This document shows, piece by piece, positions 10,362 to 21,606 of a DNA stretch of 64,000 nt. A program made the position numbers and the translations under genes. The stretch lies in NCBI GenBank assembly GCA_963751775.1, contig CAVVVW010000015.1, positions 62,001 to 126,000 of the forward strand, read 5' to 3'. The notes beneath the pieces were generated by a model that saw nothing but the letters and a program-made list of their open reading frames with translations, made no database searches and had not been told where the DNA came from. This DNA comes from CADEEN01 sp963751775. Lineage in GTDB: Bacteria; Pseudomonadota; Gammaproteobacteria; Burkholderiales; Burkholderiaceae_C. Position 1 is the stretch's first letter. Each line of letters begins with the position of its first letter.

Positions 10362-11934
10362 ATGAAGAATCGACTCAAGCGCCGCTGTGGGCGGTGCTTT
10401 GTGCACTGTTCATGGGCCTGTGCGGCCTTGCGCAGGCGCAGGCGCAAAGCCGCCCAACATCCTCGTCATCTGGGGCGACGACATCGGCTACTGGAACATC
10501 AGCGCCTACAACCACGGCATGATGGGCTACAAGACGCCCAACATCGACCGCATCGCCAAGGAAGGCGCGATGTTCACCGACTGGTACGGCCAGCAGAGCT
10601 GCACCGCCGGCCGCGCGGCGTTCATCACCGGCCAGTCGCCGATCCGCACCGGCCTGACCAAGGTCGGCCTGCCCGGCGCCAAGGAAGGCATGCAGAAGCA
10701 GGACTCGACGATCGCCGCAGCTGCTCAAGGCGCACGGCTACATGACCGGCGCAGTTCGGCAAGAACCACCTGGGCGACCGCGACGAGCACCTGCCCACGG
10801 TGCACGGCTTCGACGAGTTCTTCGGCAACCTCTACCACCTGAACGCCGAGGAGGAGCCGGAGAACCCGGACTACCCGAAGGACCCGGCGTTCAACAAGAA
10901 GTTCGGCCCGCGCGGCGTGCTCCACACCTAGGCCGACGCGCGACGGCGACGCAGAAGATCGAGGACACCGGCCCGCTGACCAAGAAGCGCATGGAGACGA
11001 TCGACGAAGAGGTCACCGCCGCGCTCGACTTCATGGACAACGGCCAAGAAGGCGGACAAGCCATTCTTCGTCTGGTGGAACTCCACCCGCATGCACATCT
11101 GCACCCACCTGAAGCCGGAGATCGCAGGGCAAGACCGGCCTGGGCGTCTACACCGACGGCATGGTCGAGCACGACATGCATGGTCGGCGAGCTGCTCGAC
11201 AAGCTCAACGAACTCGGCCTCGCCGACAACACCATCGTCATGTACTCGACCGACAACGGCGCCGAAGTACACCACTGGCCCGACGGCGGCACGACGCCGT
11301 TCCGCGGCGAGAAGAACACGAACTGGGAAGGCGGCTACCGCGTGCCTGCCGTCGATCCGCTGGCCCGGCGTCATCAAGCCCGGCACGGTCATCAACGACA
11401 TCGTCTCCCACGAGGACATGCTGCCCACCTGCTCGCCGCCGCCGGCGAGCCCGACGTCAAGGAGAAGCTGCTCAAGGGCATGAAGGTCGGCGACAAGACC
11501 TACAAGGTCCACCTCGACGGCTACAACCTGCTCGACGCACCTGAGCGGCAAGGCGAACGAGCCCGCGCAACGAGTTCATCTACTTGAACGACGACGGCCA
11601 GCTGGTGGCCCTGCGCTACGACGACTGGAAGATCGTCTTCCTGGAGCAGCGCGCCCACGGCTTCGACGTCTGGCAGCGAGCCGTTCGTCGACGCTGCGCG
11701 TGCCCATGCTCTTCAACCTGCGCGCGCGATCCCGTTCGAGCGCGCCGAGCACAACTGGCGAACACCTACAACGACTGGTTCGTCGACCACGTCTTCCTGC
11801 TGGTGCCCGGCGCAGCAGTATGTCGGCAAGTTCCTGCAGCCACCTTCAAGGAATTCCCGCCGCGCCAGAAGGCCGGCAGCTTCAACCTCGACCAGGTGAT
11901 GCAGAAGCAGATCGAAGGCGCGGGCAGCAAGTGA
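10362..11934 (+). CDS. Arylsulfatase, exported (reading frame broken about 15 times)
   Basis: Periplasmic sulfatase hydrolysing a sulfate ester. A signal peptide (LWAVLCALFMGLCGLAQAQA) is followed by the metal-binding start KPPNILVIWGDDIGYWN and the formylglycine site QQSCTAGRAAFITGQ, in which Cys would be modified and Arg is present. Later come GYMTGQFGKNH, MYSTDNGAE and WPDGGTTPFRGEKNTNWEGGYRVP, typical of the family. AGGAG lies 5 bases before ATG 10362. I count about 15 one-base frame changes, mainly insertions, e.g. near 10729, 10751, 11046, 11130, 11180, 11350, 11533, 11562, 11684 and 11692, and one loss near 11433. There is a TAG near 10929. Motifs otherwise stay conserved, so I favour poor sequence over gene decay. 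Confidence 0.85.
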
Positions 11935-11961
11935 CGCCAAGTAGCGCGGCCGTGCACCAAG

Positions 11962-11987
11962 GGCCCGCCGTCGCAAGTCGGCGGGCC
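11962..11987 (+). terminator. Stem-loop terminator after the sulfatase gene
   Basis: A perfect 9-bp inverted repeat (GGCCCGCCG at 11962-11970, CGGCGGGCC at 11979-11987) with an 8-base loop lies 28 bases after the sulfatase stop. A T-rich stretch (GTTGTTCTTG) follows closely. This fits a rho-independent terminator, though the T tract is broken. Confidence 0.7.
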
Positions 11988-12049
11988 GCAGTTGTTCTTG
12001 TGCGAATCCCGAATCGACAACGTGACCATTCGCTCCGACTGGAGCAACG

Positions 12050-14024
12050 ATGAAGGCTACACACGAAGTTCCGCTCGCAGCAGCAGACGCGAAGCGCAGG
12101 CCGACACCCTCCTGTCGCGCGACACGCGCTCCCGCCGCGACTTCCTGGCCGGCGCAGCGGCCGTCGGCGTCACGCTGCTCCTGCCCGGATTCACTCGCCG
12201 CGGCAGCGGCCGGGACGAAGACCTTCACCATCCTGCACACCAACGACATGCACGCGAGCTTCATCGGCATGGGCCCGGCTGCGGACTACACGCCGTTCAC
12301 GCTCAACGACGACAGCACGCGTGGCGGCTACGCGCGGCTGGCGAGCCTGATCGCGCAGCGCAGGGCGGCGCGCAAGGACCAGGGGCCGGTGCTGGTGCTC
12401 GATGCGGGCGACTACAGCATGGGCACGGCGTTCAGCGCCGCCACGCGCGAGACCGGCGGTGAACTGCACCTGATGGGCAAGATGGGCTACGACGCCACCA
12501 CCTTCGGCAACCATGAGTTCGATCTCGGGCCCGCCGGCCTGGGCAAGTCCATCGGCGCCGCCGTCAAGGCCGGCCGCATCCCGGCGGTGCTCGCCGCCAA
12601 TGCCAGCTTTGCCGGCAGCGACGCCAGCCTGGCCGACCTGCAGGCGCCTGGCCAGCAAGGGCGTGATCCGCCGCTACATGGTGATCGAGCGCGGCGGCCT
12701 GCGCTTCGGCCTCTTTGGCGTGCTGGGCAAGGAGGCCATGATCTACACCAATGGCGGCGCCACGACCTTTGCCGACCCCACCGAGTCCGCCAGGGAGGTG
12801 GTGAAGATCCTGCGCGAGACCGAGAAGGTCGATGTCGTCATCGCGCTCAGCCACGGCGGCGTCGAGAAGGGCAAGGATGGGCGCTACACCGCCGGCGAGG
12901 ACGTGCGCCTGGCCAAGGACGTGCCGGGCATCGACGTGGTGATCAGCGGCCACAGCCACACGGAGCTGAACGAGGCGATCGTCGTCAACGGCCGCACGCC
13001 GGTGGTCCAGACCGGCAAGGAGAGCCGCAACCTCGGCGAACTGGTGATCGCGCTGGACGGCGACAAGCTGACCGTCGAGCTCGTACCGGCTCCATGCCGA
13101 TCGACGACAGCATCGCCGGTGATCGGGCCATTGCCAAGGAGATCGAACAACTCAAGAAATCGGTCAGCGCCGCCGCGTTCGCGTCGCGCGGGCTACAGCG
13201 TCGACCAGCCGCTGGCCATCGCGCCGCGTGATCTGCCCAACACCTACACCGACATCGCCGCCGGCACGCTGCTGGCCAACCTCGTCACCGACTCGTTCCG
13301 CGCCGCCACCAAGGCCGACATCGGGTTCACCGCCAACGGCATGATGCGTGCCGGCTTGTCGCGCGGCAAGACCGGCGTGCTGACCGTCTACGACGTGTTC
13401 GCCGTGGCGCCGCTCGGCGCCGGCGTGGTCGATCCGACACCCGGCAGCACGCTGGTGACCGGCTACTTCACCGGCCAGGATCTGAAGACCCTGCTCGAGT
13501 TCTTGCTGGTCGACAACGCGGCCCACCCCGGCGAGTATTTCCCGCGCGCCTCCGGCATGCGCTTCCGCTACGACCCGTCGCGCCCGAAGTTCGACGTGGT
13601 GACGGCCATCGAGCTGGGCGACCTCGATCGCGGCTACAAGGCGATCGACATCAGCGGCAAGGACGAGCGCCTGTACAGCCTGACCTGCCCGCTGATGCTC
13701 GGCCCGATCATCGTGGCCATCCCCAAGTACACGAAGGGCAAGCTGGCCCTGGTGCCCAAGAAGAAGGACGGCACAGCCGCTCAAGTCGAAGGTCGATGCG
13801 CTCGAGATGCCGCGCGAAAACACCGGCTACCTGCTGCCGCCGCCCGGCACGACGGATGCGGCCAGTGTCGCCACGAGCGTGGGCAAGAACGCCGGCCGCG
13901 AGATCAAGGAGTGGCAGGCGATCATGGATCACCTGCGCCGCCTGCCGGTCAAGAACAAGGGCGAACTGCCGGTGATCCCGGTCGATGCGCGCGCGCCGAG
14001 GTCCGGGCCATCAAGGCAGGCTGA
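12050..14024 (+). CDS. 5'-nucleotidase/metallophosphatase, Tat-exported (frameshifted)
   Basis: Two-domain periplasmic enzyme of the UshA/5'-nucleotidase family, releasing phosphate from nucleotides or similar esters. The leader contains a twin-arginine motif R-R-D-F-L-A-G then a hydrophobic run (about 12133-12190), so export is by Tat. Metallophosphatase motifs: LHTNDMHA, LVLDAGDY, FGNHEFDLG, SHGGVEKGKDG and GHSHTELN supply the dinuclear metal ligands. The C-terminal domain has AAGTLLANLVTDSFRAATKADIGFTANG. Frame changes occur near 12095, 12190, 12650, 13090, 13190, 13780 and 14000, with motifs intact on both sides. It stands between the sulfatase and the octaheme cytochrome on the same strand. 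Confidence 0.87.
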
Positions 14025-14058
14025 GTCACCGTCTGACCTGACTCACCGGCACACCACC

Positions 14059-16432
14059 TTGCCCAAAGCCAAAACGCCTACGCCGCCGCCGGCCGCCGCC
14101 CCCGACACGCCACCCGCTGCGCTGGCTGGCCGCAGGCATGGCGCTGCTGCTCGCTGCCGGCCTGGCGCTGTGGTGGATGCGGTCGCCGTCGACACCGCAG
14201 CCACCACCCGCAGCACGCCGCCGCAGCGGCCGATGTCTCGGCGAGCCCGCGCGCAGCCGGCCGCGTACGTCGACAACCAGCTCTGCCTCGGTTGCCACGA
14301 GGAGCAGGGTCGGCAGTGGCAGCCATCGCACCACGCCCAGGCGATGGCCGCGCCGAGCGCCGAGAGCGTGCGCGGCGACTTCAACAATGCCCAGTTCAAG
14401 CACCAGGGCGTGACCTCGCGCTTCTTCAAGCGCGGCGACAAGTTCTTCGTGCGCACCGACGGGCCCGACGGCAAGCTCGCCGATTTCGAGATCGCGTACA
14501 CGTTCGGCGTCGCGCCGCTGCAGCAATACCTGATCGCGATGCCCGGCGGGCGGCTGCAGCCGCTGCAGATCGCGTGGGACAGCGAGCGCAAGCGCTGGTT
14601 CCACCTGCTGCCCACCGAGAAGGCGCCGCCCGGCGACGTGCTGCACTGGACCGGGCGCTACCAGACCGGCAACACGATGTGCATCGTCTGCCACACCACC
14701 GGCTTCGAGAAGCGCTACGACGCCGCCAGCGACACCTTCGACTCGCGCTGGAAGGAGCCCAACGTGTCGTGCCAGTCGTGCCACGGGCCGGGCGAGCGGC
14801 ACCTGCAGTGGGCGCAGTTGCACAAGGAGGGCAAGGCCGCGCCCGAGCCGGCCGGCGAGCGCTACGGCATCTGAGCCTGAACCTGCAGGCGTTGCCAGCG
14901 CGCACAGCAGGTGGACATGTGCGCCGCCTGCCACTCGCGGCGCAGCGAGCTCAGCGCCCTGCCCTTGCCCGGCCAGCCGCGACTGGACCATTACCTGCCC
15001 GCGCTGTTGACCGAGGGGCTGTACCACGCCGACGGCCAGCAGCTCGACGAGGTCTACGTCGACGGCTCGTTCCGCCAGAGCAAGATGTTCCGCATGGGCG
15101 TGGCCTGCACGAACTGCCACAACCCGCACACCGGCAAAGCCAAACTGGCCGGCAATGCGTTGTGCCTGCAGTGCCATGCGCCGCAGGCCAACCCGGCGTT
15201 CGCGAGCGCGGCGGGCAGCTTCGACGCGCCGGCGCACCACCATCACAAGGACGGCTCGGCCGGCGCGTCGTGCACGGGCTGCCACATGCCGGCCAAGACC
15301 TACATGCAGGTCCAGCCGCGGCCCGACCACAGCCTGCGCGTGCCGCGGCCGGACCTCACGCGTCAAGATCGGCACGCCCAATGCCTGCAACGGCTGCCAT
15401 GCCGACAAGCCGGCGCAATGGGCGGCCGACCAGGTGGCACAGTGGTACGGGCCCAAGCGGCGCCAGGAGCCGCATTACGGCGAAGCCTTCGCGATGGCCC
15501 GCGCGGGCCAAGCGCAGGCGGGCCAGGCGTTGGCCAAGCTCATCGCCGATGCGCAGCAACCGCCGATCGTGCGCGCGACCGCGCTGGCCATGCTGCGCGC
15601 CGACGGCGGCAACGGTGCTTCGATGCAGATCGAGGCCACGCGCGATGCCGAGCCCGAGGTGCGCGCCGCCGCGGCCGACAGCTACGAATCCGCCCCGGCC
15701 GCGCAGCGCCTGTACGCGCTGGCCCCGCTGCTGCGCGACCCGGTGCGCGCCGTGCGCATTGCCGCCGCGCGCAGCCTCTCGTCGCTGCCGCCGGCACAGA
15801 TCGACGCCGCCACCCGCCCCGCGTTCGACGCCGCGCTGGCCGAATACATCGCGGTGCAGAACCTCTCGCTCGACATGCCGGGGGCCCACCTCAATCTCGC
15901 CGTCGTCTACGAGAACACCGGCCGAGCGGACCTGGCCGAGAGGCATTACCTCAGCGCGCTGAGGATCGACCCCGACTTCACCCCCGCGCGCGCCAACCTG
16001 TCCCGCTTCTACAACGCCGCGTCGCGCAATGCCGACGCCGAGCGGGTGCTCAAGGATGGCCTGCAGCGCGTGCCCGGCATCGGCGAGCTGCAGTACTCGC
16101 TGGGCCTGTTGCTGGCCGAAGAGAAACGCCTGCCCGAGGCCGCAGCGGCGCTGGGCAAGGCCGCGCAGCTGATGCCGCAGCGCGCGCGTGTGCACTACAA
16201 CCTCGGGCTGGCGCAGCAGCAACTGGGGCACCGCGAGGCGGCACAGGCGGCGCTGCTCACCGCGCAGCGGCTGGATCCGCGCGACGCGGCCACGGCCCAT
16301 GCGCTGGCGATCCTGTATGCCCAGAGCGGGCAGCCGGCGAAGGCACTCGAGTGGGCGGAACGGTTCCTGGCCCTTGCGCCGGCCGATCCTGACGCTCGCC
16401 AGCTGGTTGCGCGCCTGCGCCGCGAGAAATGA
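14059..16432 (+). CDS. Octaheme c-type cytochrome with HEAT-like and TPR repeats (frameshifted)
   Basis: Exported multiheme electron carrier. A membrane anchor (LRWLAAGMALLLAAGLALWW, about 14117-14176) precedes eight CxxCH heme sites: CLGCH, CIVCH, CQSCH, CAACH, CTNCH, CLQCH, CTGCH and CNGCH. From about 15460 an alpha-helical repeat region follows (RATALAMLRAD, VRAAAADSYESA, VRIAAARSL; HEAT-like), then three or four tetratricopeptide repeats (AHLNLAVVYENTGRADLAERHYLSALRIDPDF and onward). It resembles cytochrome c-554-type multiheme TPR proteins found in many proteobacteria. The start is uncertain: TTG 14059 or ATG 14138. Frame breaks fall near 14110, 14200, 14868, 14900 and 15357. The antiporter gene begins 13 bases after the stop. 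Confidence 0.85.
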
Positions 16433-16445
16433 AGAAAAGGACCAC

Positions 16446-17694
<1,249 letters not shown>

Positions 17695-17725
17695 CGACTC
17701 GGCGCGCCGGGCGCGCCGGCAGGCT

Positions 17726-19153
17726 TCACTCAACGTGCAGCCACCGGCGTCGATGTGGGCGCGCAGGCTCGCCGAAGCTGCCGCCGAGCGCCAGATGCAG
17801 GTTGACGCGCTGCGCGAGGCGTTCGGACTGCACCCGCAGCAGCGTCGTGCGGGCGGAAAAGAGCGACAGCTGGCGCTGCTCGACGGCCCGCTGGTCGGCG
17901 CTGCCGACGCGGAACTGCACCGTCGTCAGTTCGAGCGCGCGTTCGTTGTCGCGCACGTTCGCACCGAGGATGGCCTCGCGCTCGCGCAGCGCATTCTCGG
18001 CCGACAGCGCGCCCTCGACCTCGCCGAACGCGCGCTGGCCGGCGCTGGCGTAGGCGGCCACGGCCTGCTTCTGCTCGGCGGTGCGGATCTCGACCTGCGC
18101 GCGCAGCGCCCCGCCCTGGTACAGCGGCGCCAGCAGGTTGCCGCCGACGCCCCAGGCCGGGTTGTCCCGGTTCTGCAGCACGATCACGTCGCTCGAAATG
18201 CTGCTGACGCCGGCCGTCAGGCTGATGCGCGGCAGTTGCGCGGCGCGCGCCTCGCCGACGCGGTTGAATGCCGCAGCCACCTGCCGCTCGGCGGCGATCA
18301 CGTCGGGCCGGCGTTCGAGCAGCTCCGACGGCACGCCGACCGGCACCGGCGGCGGCATCGGGCTCAGGCTCTGCGCCACCGCGACCTCGGCCGCCGGGTA
18401 GCGGCCGAGCAGCAGTTCGAGCGCGCGCAGCGCCTGCTCGCGCGAGTACTCGATCTGCCGCAGGCTGTCGCGAAAGCTGCCGACGTTGGCGCGTGCCGCG
18501 GCCACGTCCTGCTCGTTGCCGCTGCCGATGCGAAACCGGTCCTGCGCCAGACGCAGCACCGACTCGGACGAGCGCAGCATGTCCTGCACGATGGCCCGTT
18601 GCAGCCCGGCCTCGGTGGCCAGGAACCAGCTCTTGGCGACCATCGCCGCCAGCGACTGGCGGGCATAGGCGAACGCGGCCTCGGCGGCGGCGGACTGCGC
18701 CTGCGCCGCCGCCTGCCCGTAGCGGATGCGGCCCCAGATATCGAGTTCGAGCGAGGCGTTGAGCCAGATGCCGTCCAGCCCGCCGCTGCTGTTGCTGCTG
18801 GCGCCGCTGCCGGTGCCGAACACGCTCACCGCGGGCAGCAGCGACGCGCTGGCCACCTTGACGTAGCCGCCGGCCTGCTCGACCCGTGCCGCCGCGCCTT
18901 GCAGGTCGGCGTTGAACATCAGCGCCTCGTCGACCAGCGCCGACAAGGCCGGGTCGTTGAAGCTGGCCAGCCAGCGGTCGGCCACGGGCGCCGCCACGCC
19001 ACCGCCGGCCTTGAATGCCGGCGGCGCGGCGCTGTGCGGCATCGCCTCCTTCTGCAGGTCGGCGGCAGAAGGCGGGCTCTGCAGCGCGCAGCCCGCCGCC
19101 GCGACGGCCAGCGCGGTCGCCGCGAAGCCGCGGATGAGTCGGTCGGCGCGCAT
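17726..19153 (-). CDS. Outer-membrane efflux lipoprotein, NodT family
   Basis: Outer-membrane factor of a tripartite export system; 475 residues. A lipobox AVAAAGC puts the lipidated Cys at about residue 22. The two outer-membrane efflux repeats are recognisable: WLASFNDPALSALVDEAL with LQGAAARVEQAGGYVKVA in the first, and ELLERRPDVIAAERQVAAAFNRVGEARAAQLPRISLTAG in the second, the most diagnostic NodT segment. Its ATG overlaps the stop of the HlyD gene by one base (TGATG). That makes it the last gene of a DUF3302-hlyD-nodT operon. The frame is intact. The exported compound cannot be inferred. Confidence 0.93.
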   Translation of the reverse strand: MRADRLIRGFAATALAVAAAGCALQSPPSAADLQKEAMPHSAAPPAFKAGGGVAAPVADRWLASFNDPALSALVDEALMFNADLQGAAARVEQAGGYVKVASASLLPAVSVFGTGSGASSNSSGGLDGIWLNASLELDIWGRIRYGQAAAQAQSAAAEAAFAYARQSLAAMVAKSWFLATEAGLQRAIVQDMLRSSESVLRLAQDRFRIGSGNEQDVAAARANVGSFRDSLRQIEYSREQALRALELLLGRYPAAEVAVAQSLSPMPPPVPVGVPSELLERRPDVIAAERQVAAAFNRVGEARAAQLPRISLTAGVSSISSDVIVLQNRDNPAWGVGGNLLAPLYQGGALRAQVEIRTAEQKQAVAAYASAGQRAFGEVEGALSAENALREREAILGANVRDNERALELTTVQFRVGSADQRAVEQRQLSLFSARTTLLRVQSERLAQRVNLHLALGGSFGEPARPHRRRWLHVE

Positions 19154-20373
19154 CAGTGCAGCTTCAGGACGAGGTAGTTGGTGATCGAATTGATGCGCAG
19201 GATCACCATGCGCAGGATGTGGATCGCGGCGACATGCTCGGTGTAGATCGCACCGCTGCCTGCGGCGCCGGCAGCGAGGAAGAGATCGCGGTCGCTGTCG
19301 TCGATCTCGAGCTTGACCGGAAAGCGCCCGGGTGCCTGCGGATAGCCGCCGGTCTGCGGCAGCGCGGTCGACGGCGCGACCTGGCCCTGGCCCTGGGCCC
19401 AGACGATCGAATCGACCGTGGCCTTGATGACGCGACCGGGGTGCGTGGGCAGCTGGATCTCGGCGTGGTTGCCGGGCTCGACGTACACCAGCTCGTTCTG
19501 CGCGAACAGCGCGATGATCTGGTACTCCTCCTCGACGAAGGTGATCGCCGGCGCGAGCGGCATCGCGACGACGTACGAACCGGGCCGCAACTGGACATTG
19601 GTGGCGTAGCCACTGGTCGGCGCGTAGACAGCGGTCTGGTCGAGGCTCCACTGCGCGTTGGCGACGTCGGCGCGGCTGGAGTCCACCTGGGACTTGGCGA
19701 TCGCGAGCTGCGCGCGCGCCGCCGCGACGGTGGCCTGCTCGCCGTTGACGATGCCGGAGAGCTTTTGCGCCACCTGCGCCTCGTTCGCCGAGGCCGTCAG
19801 GATCTGCGCCTCGAGGTCGATCACGTTGGCCTCGGCCTGTTCGAGCGCGAAGCGGTCACCGGCACCGGTGGCAACCAGCTCGCGGTTCTGCCGTACGCGG
19901 GTCTTGGCCAGGTCGAGCCGGGGCTGGAGCACCCGCACCTGCGCGTTGGCCGACTTGAGCTGCTCCTGCAATTGCCGCGCGCTGGCGGAGGCGTCGACCA
20001 GGCTGGCGCCGGCCTGCGCCAGCTTGGCCTCGTCGGCGCCCAGCTTGGCCTTGGCGACGTTCAGGTCGTTCTGGTACGGCGTCGGGTCGATCTTGAACAG
20101 CAACTCGCCCTTCTTCACCAGGCGATTGGGCTCGACCGGCACCTCGAGCACGCGCCCGCGCACCTGCGGCAATACGTTGACCACGTACTTGAAGATCCGC
20201 ACGTCGCTGGACGACGGCGCGACGACGTTCAGCGTCAGGATCAGGCCCGCCATCGCGACGATGGGGATGATGACGACCGTGACCTTGGACGTCGTGGTCC
20301 ACGGCAGCCACTTGAACTTGATGAAGATCAGCCAGACGAAGAACGAATAGATGCCGAGCAGGAGGGCTTCCAT
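19153..20373 (-). CDS. HlyD-family membrane-fusion protein (YibH/YiaV-like)
   Basis: Periplasmic adaptor of 406 residues. Unusually there are two N-terminal hydrophobic segments (about 2-18 and 29-50). A biotinyl-lipoyl half motif (VNVLPQVRGRVLEVPVEPNRLVKKGELLFKIDPTPYQ) follows, then a long alpha-helical hairpin (about 100-235, rich in Ala, Gln, Lys) and a beta-barrel part VYAPTSGYATNVQLRPGSYV. This matches E. coli YibH/YiaV, which also pair with a DUF3302 protein. The start overlaps the upstream stop in a TGATG. There is no ABC or RND pump gene beside it, so the energy source is unclear. The frame is intact. Confidence 0.9.
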   Translation of the reverse strand: MEALLLGIYSFFVWLIFIKFKWLPWTTTSKVTVVIIPIVAMAGLILTLNVVAPSSSDVRIFKYVVNVLPQVRGRVLEVPVEPNRLVKKGELLFKIDPTPYQNDLNVAKAKLGADEAKLAQAGASLVDASASARQLQEQLKSANAQVRVLQPRLDLAKTRVRQNRELVATGAGDRFALEQAEANVIDLEAQILTASANEAQVAQKLSGIVNGEQATVAAARAQLAIAKSQVDSSRADVANAQWSLDQTAVYAPTSGYATNVQLRPGSYVVAMPLAPAITFVEEEYQIIALFAQNELVYVEPGNHAEIQLPTHPGRVIKATVDSIVWAQGQGQVAPSTALPQTGGYPQAPGRFPVKLEIDDSDRDLFLAAGAAGSGAIYTEHVAAIHILRMVILRINSITNYLVLKLH

Positions 20374-20965
20374 CACGCAGCTCCATGTGCCAGCGGGCTG
20401 GGCCGCGGCAGCGGACGGCGCCGCCTTTGCAGCCGCAGTCAGCACGGCGTCGATCGTCGCGCGCGCATGGTGCAACTCGAGCGGCATCGCGCCCTTGGCT
20501 GCGATCGAATCGAGCTCGTCGCGCACGCACCTTCATGTCACCCGCCGAGAGCTTGCCGGCCTGCGCCGCTTCGGCCATCTCGACGAAATACTCGTCGCCC
20601 TTGTCGGTGCCGTAGGCCAGGCGGTAGCTGACCGGCTTGGTATAGGCCCACAGCCAGGCGATCGGCCACAGCAGCCCGCCGAACACCAGCGACAGCAGGC
20701 ACAGCGTCTGGATCGCATCCTTCTGCGGGTGGTGGCGCTTGTGCGCGATCTTCTCCGGCAGGATGTGCACCAGCCAGAACAGCACGATGCCGGCGATCGG
20801 CATGACGATGATGACGAACCATGCGATGTAGGTCGCCGCGGCGTCCATCAGCGCCGGCGGCAGGAACGAGGCATGTGCGGCCGTTGGCAGGCCCAGCGCG
20901 ATCAAGGCCAGCAGCGCAGACGCCGTCGCCGGGCCGGCCCGACTTGCCTGTCTTCTTGATTTCAT
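20373..20965 (-). CDS. DUF3302 inner-membrane protein (YibI/YiaW-like; frameshifted)
   Basis: Membrane protein of unknown function that pairs with HlyD adaptors in enterobacteria (YibI, YiaW). An N-terminal signal (MKSRRQASRAG then ATASALLALIALGLPTAAHA) precedes the DUF3302 core: YIAWFVIIVMPIAGIVLFWLVHILPEKIAHKRHHPQKDAIQTL, then LVFGGLLWPIAWLWAYTKP. The two TM helices and HILPEKIAHKRxHPQ are diagnostic. The enterobacterial proteins are about 105 residues; this one is nearly 200, with an added C-terminal helical tail. Frame changes near 20525 and near 20390 are needed to reach the stop TGA that overlaps the hlyD ATG. Confidence 0.82.
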
Positions 20966-21028
20966 AGGGGATTTCCAGCTTCTGCGACGAGAGCACGGCG
21001 AACTATCCGTGTTCCGCATTGCCGCGAG

Positions 21029-21042
21029 TTGACATCTGTCAA
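21029..21042. promoter_or_regulatory. 14-bp palindrome, candidate operator for the DUF3302-hlyD-nodT operon
   Basis: TTGACATCTGTCAA is a 6-bp perfect inverted repeat (TTGACA/TGTCAA) with a 2-bp spacer. It lies 64-77 bases upstream of the DUF3302 start, in the only intergenic gap before the operon. Each arm also matches the sigma70 -35 hexamer, so repressor binding would block a promoter. The cognate regulator is not in the window. Confidence 0.45.
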
Positions 21043-21141
21043 TGTAGTGTAGCGGGAGGGCGTACGCTGCAACCAGCGAACCCAGCGCAGTCGGCGCACG
21101 AGGCGGCAGCGACCGCGCGCTCGACGCCAGGCCGCGTCGCG

Positions 21142-21489
21142 TTACGCCGCCGGACGGCCCAGGCGTTCGCCGTAGCGCGCGCGCAAACGCTCGACGATCT
21201 CGCCCATCATGGCCAGCGTTTCCTTCTCGCCGAGCGCGACCACCGCCTTGTCACGCACCGAGTAGTGCATCATCAGCAGCGAGCGCAGCTTGTCGAAGGC
21301 ACGCGCATTCTGCGTGCCGCAAACCTGCGTGTCCTTCTGCAGCACGCGCTCGATCACGCCGGGGTCGAGAATCTGTATCTTGCAGACATCCGCGAGCTTC
21401 GCGATCTCGCGGTCGATCTCGTCAAAATGCTTCATCCACCGCGCGTTGCGATAGTTGGGGCGGTCGTCGGGGGTGCTTGCTTCGGTCAC
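21142..21489 (-). CDS. Conserved hypothetical protein (115 aa)
   Basis: No function recognised. A soluble, charged, mostly alpha-helical protein that starts MTEASTPDDRPNYRNARWMKHFDEIDREIAKLADVC. It contains two cysteines in the first half (one in ADVCKIQ, one in QVCGTQN) and a Leu/Met-rich helix LRSLLMMHYSVRDKAVVALG. There is no signal peptide, TM segment or known motif. The frame is intact and codon use matches neighbours, which supports a real gene. It is monocistronic between the DUF3302 operon and a plus-strand lipoprotein gene. Confidence 0.6.
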   Translation of the reverse strand: MTEASTPDDRPNYRNARWMKHFDEIDREIAKLADVCKIQILDPGVIERVLQKDTQVCGTQNARAFDKLRSLLMMHYSVRDKAVVALGEKETLAMMGEIVERLRARYGERLGRPAA

Positions 21490-21606
21490 GGCGCGTACTC
21501 CTTGGCTGAATTGGGATGTTTCCGCTGCGATCGATGATAGTCAAGCCCAAAGCGCAAAGCGGCTGCATCATGTGCCTTTGCTTTGCTCCAACCGAGAGGT
21601 GAACCG

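Noticed and set aside
10362..11934. Programmed ribosomal frameshifting
   Set aside because: The shift sites share no slippery heptamer, occur up to 15 times in one gene, and affect unrelated genes.
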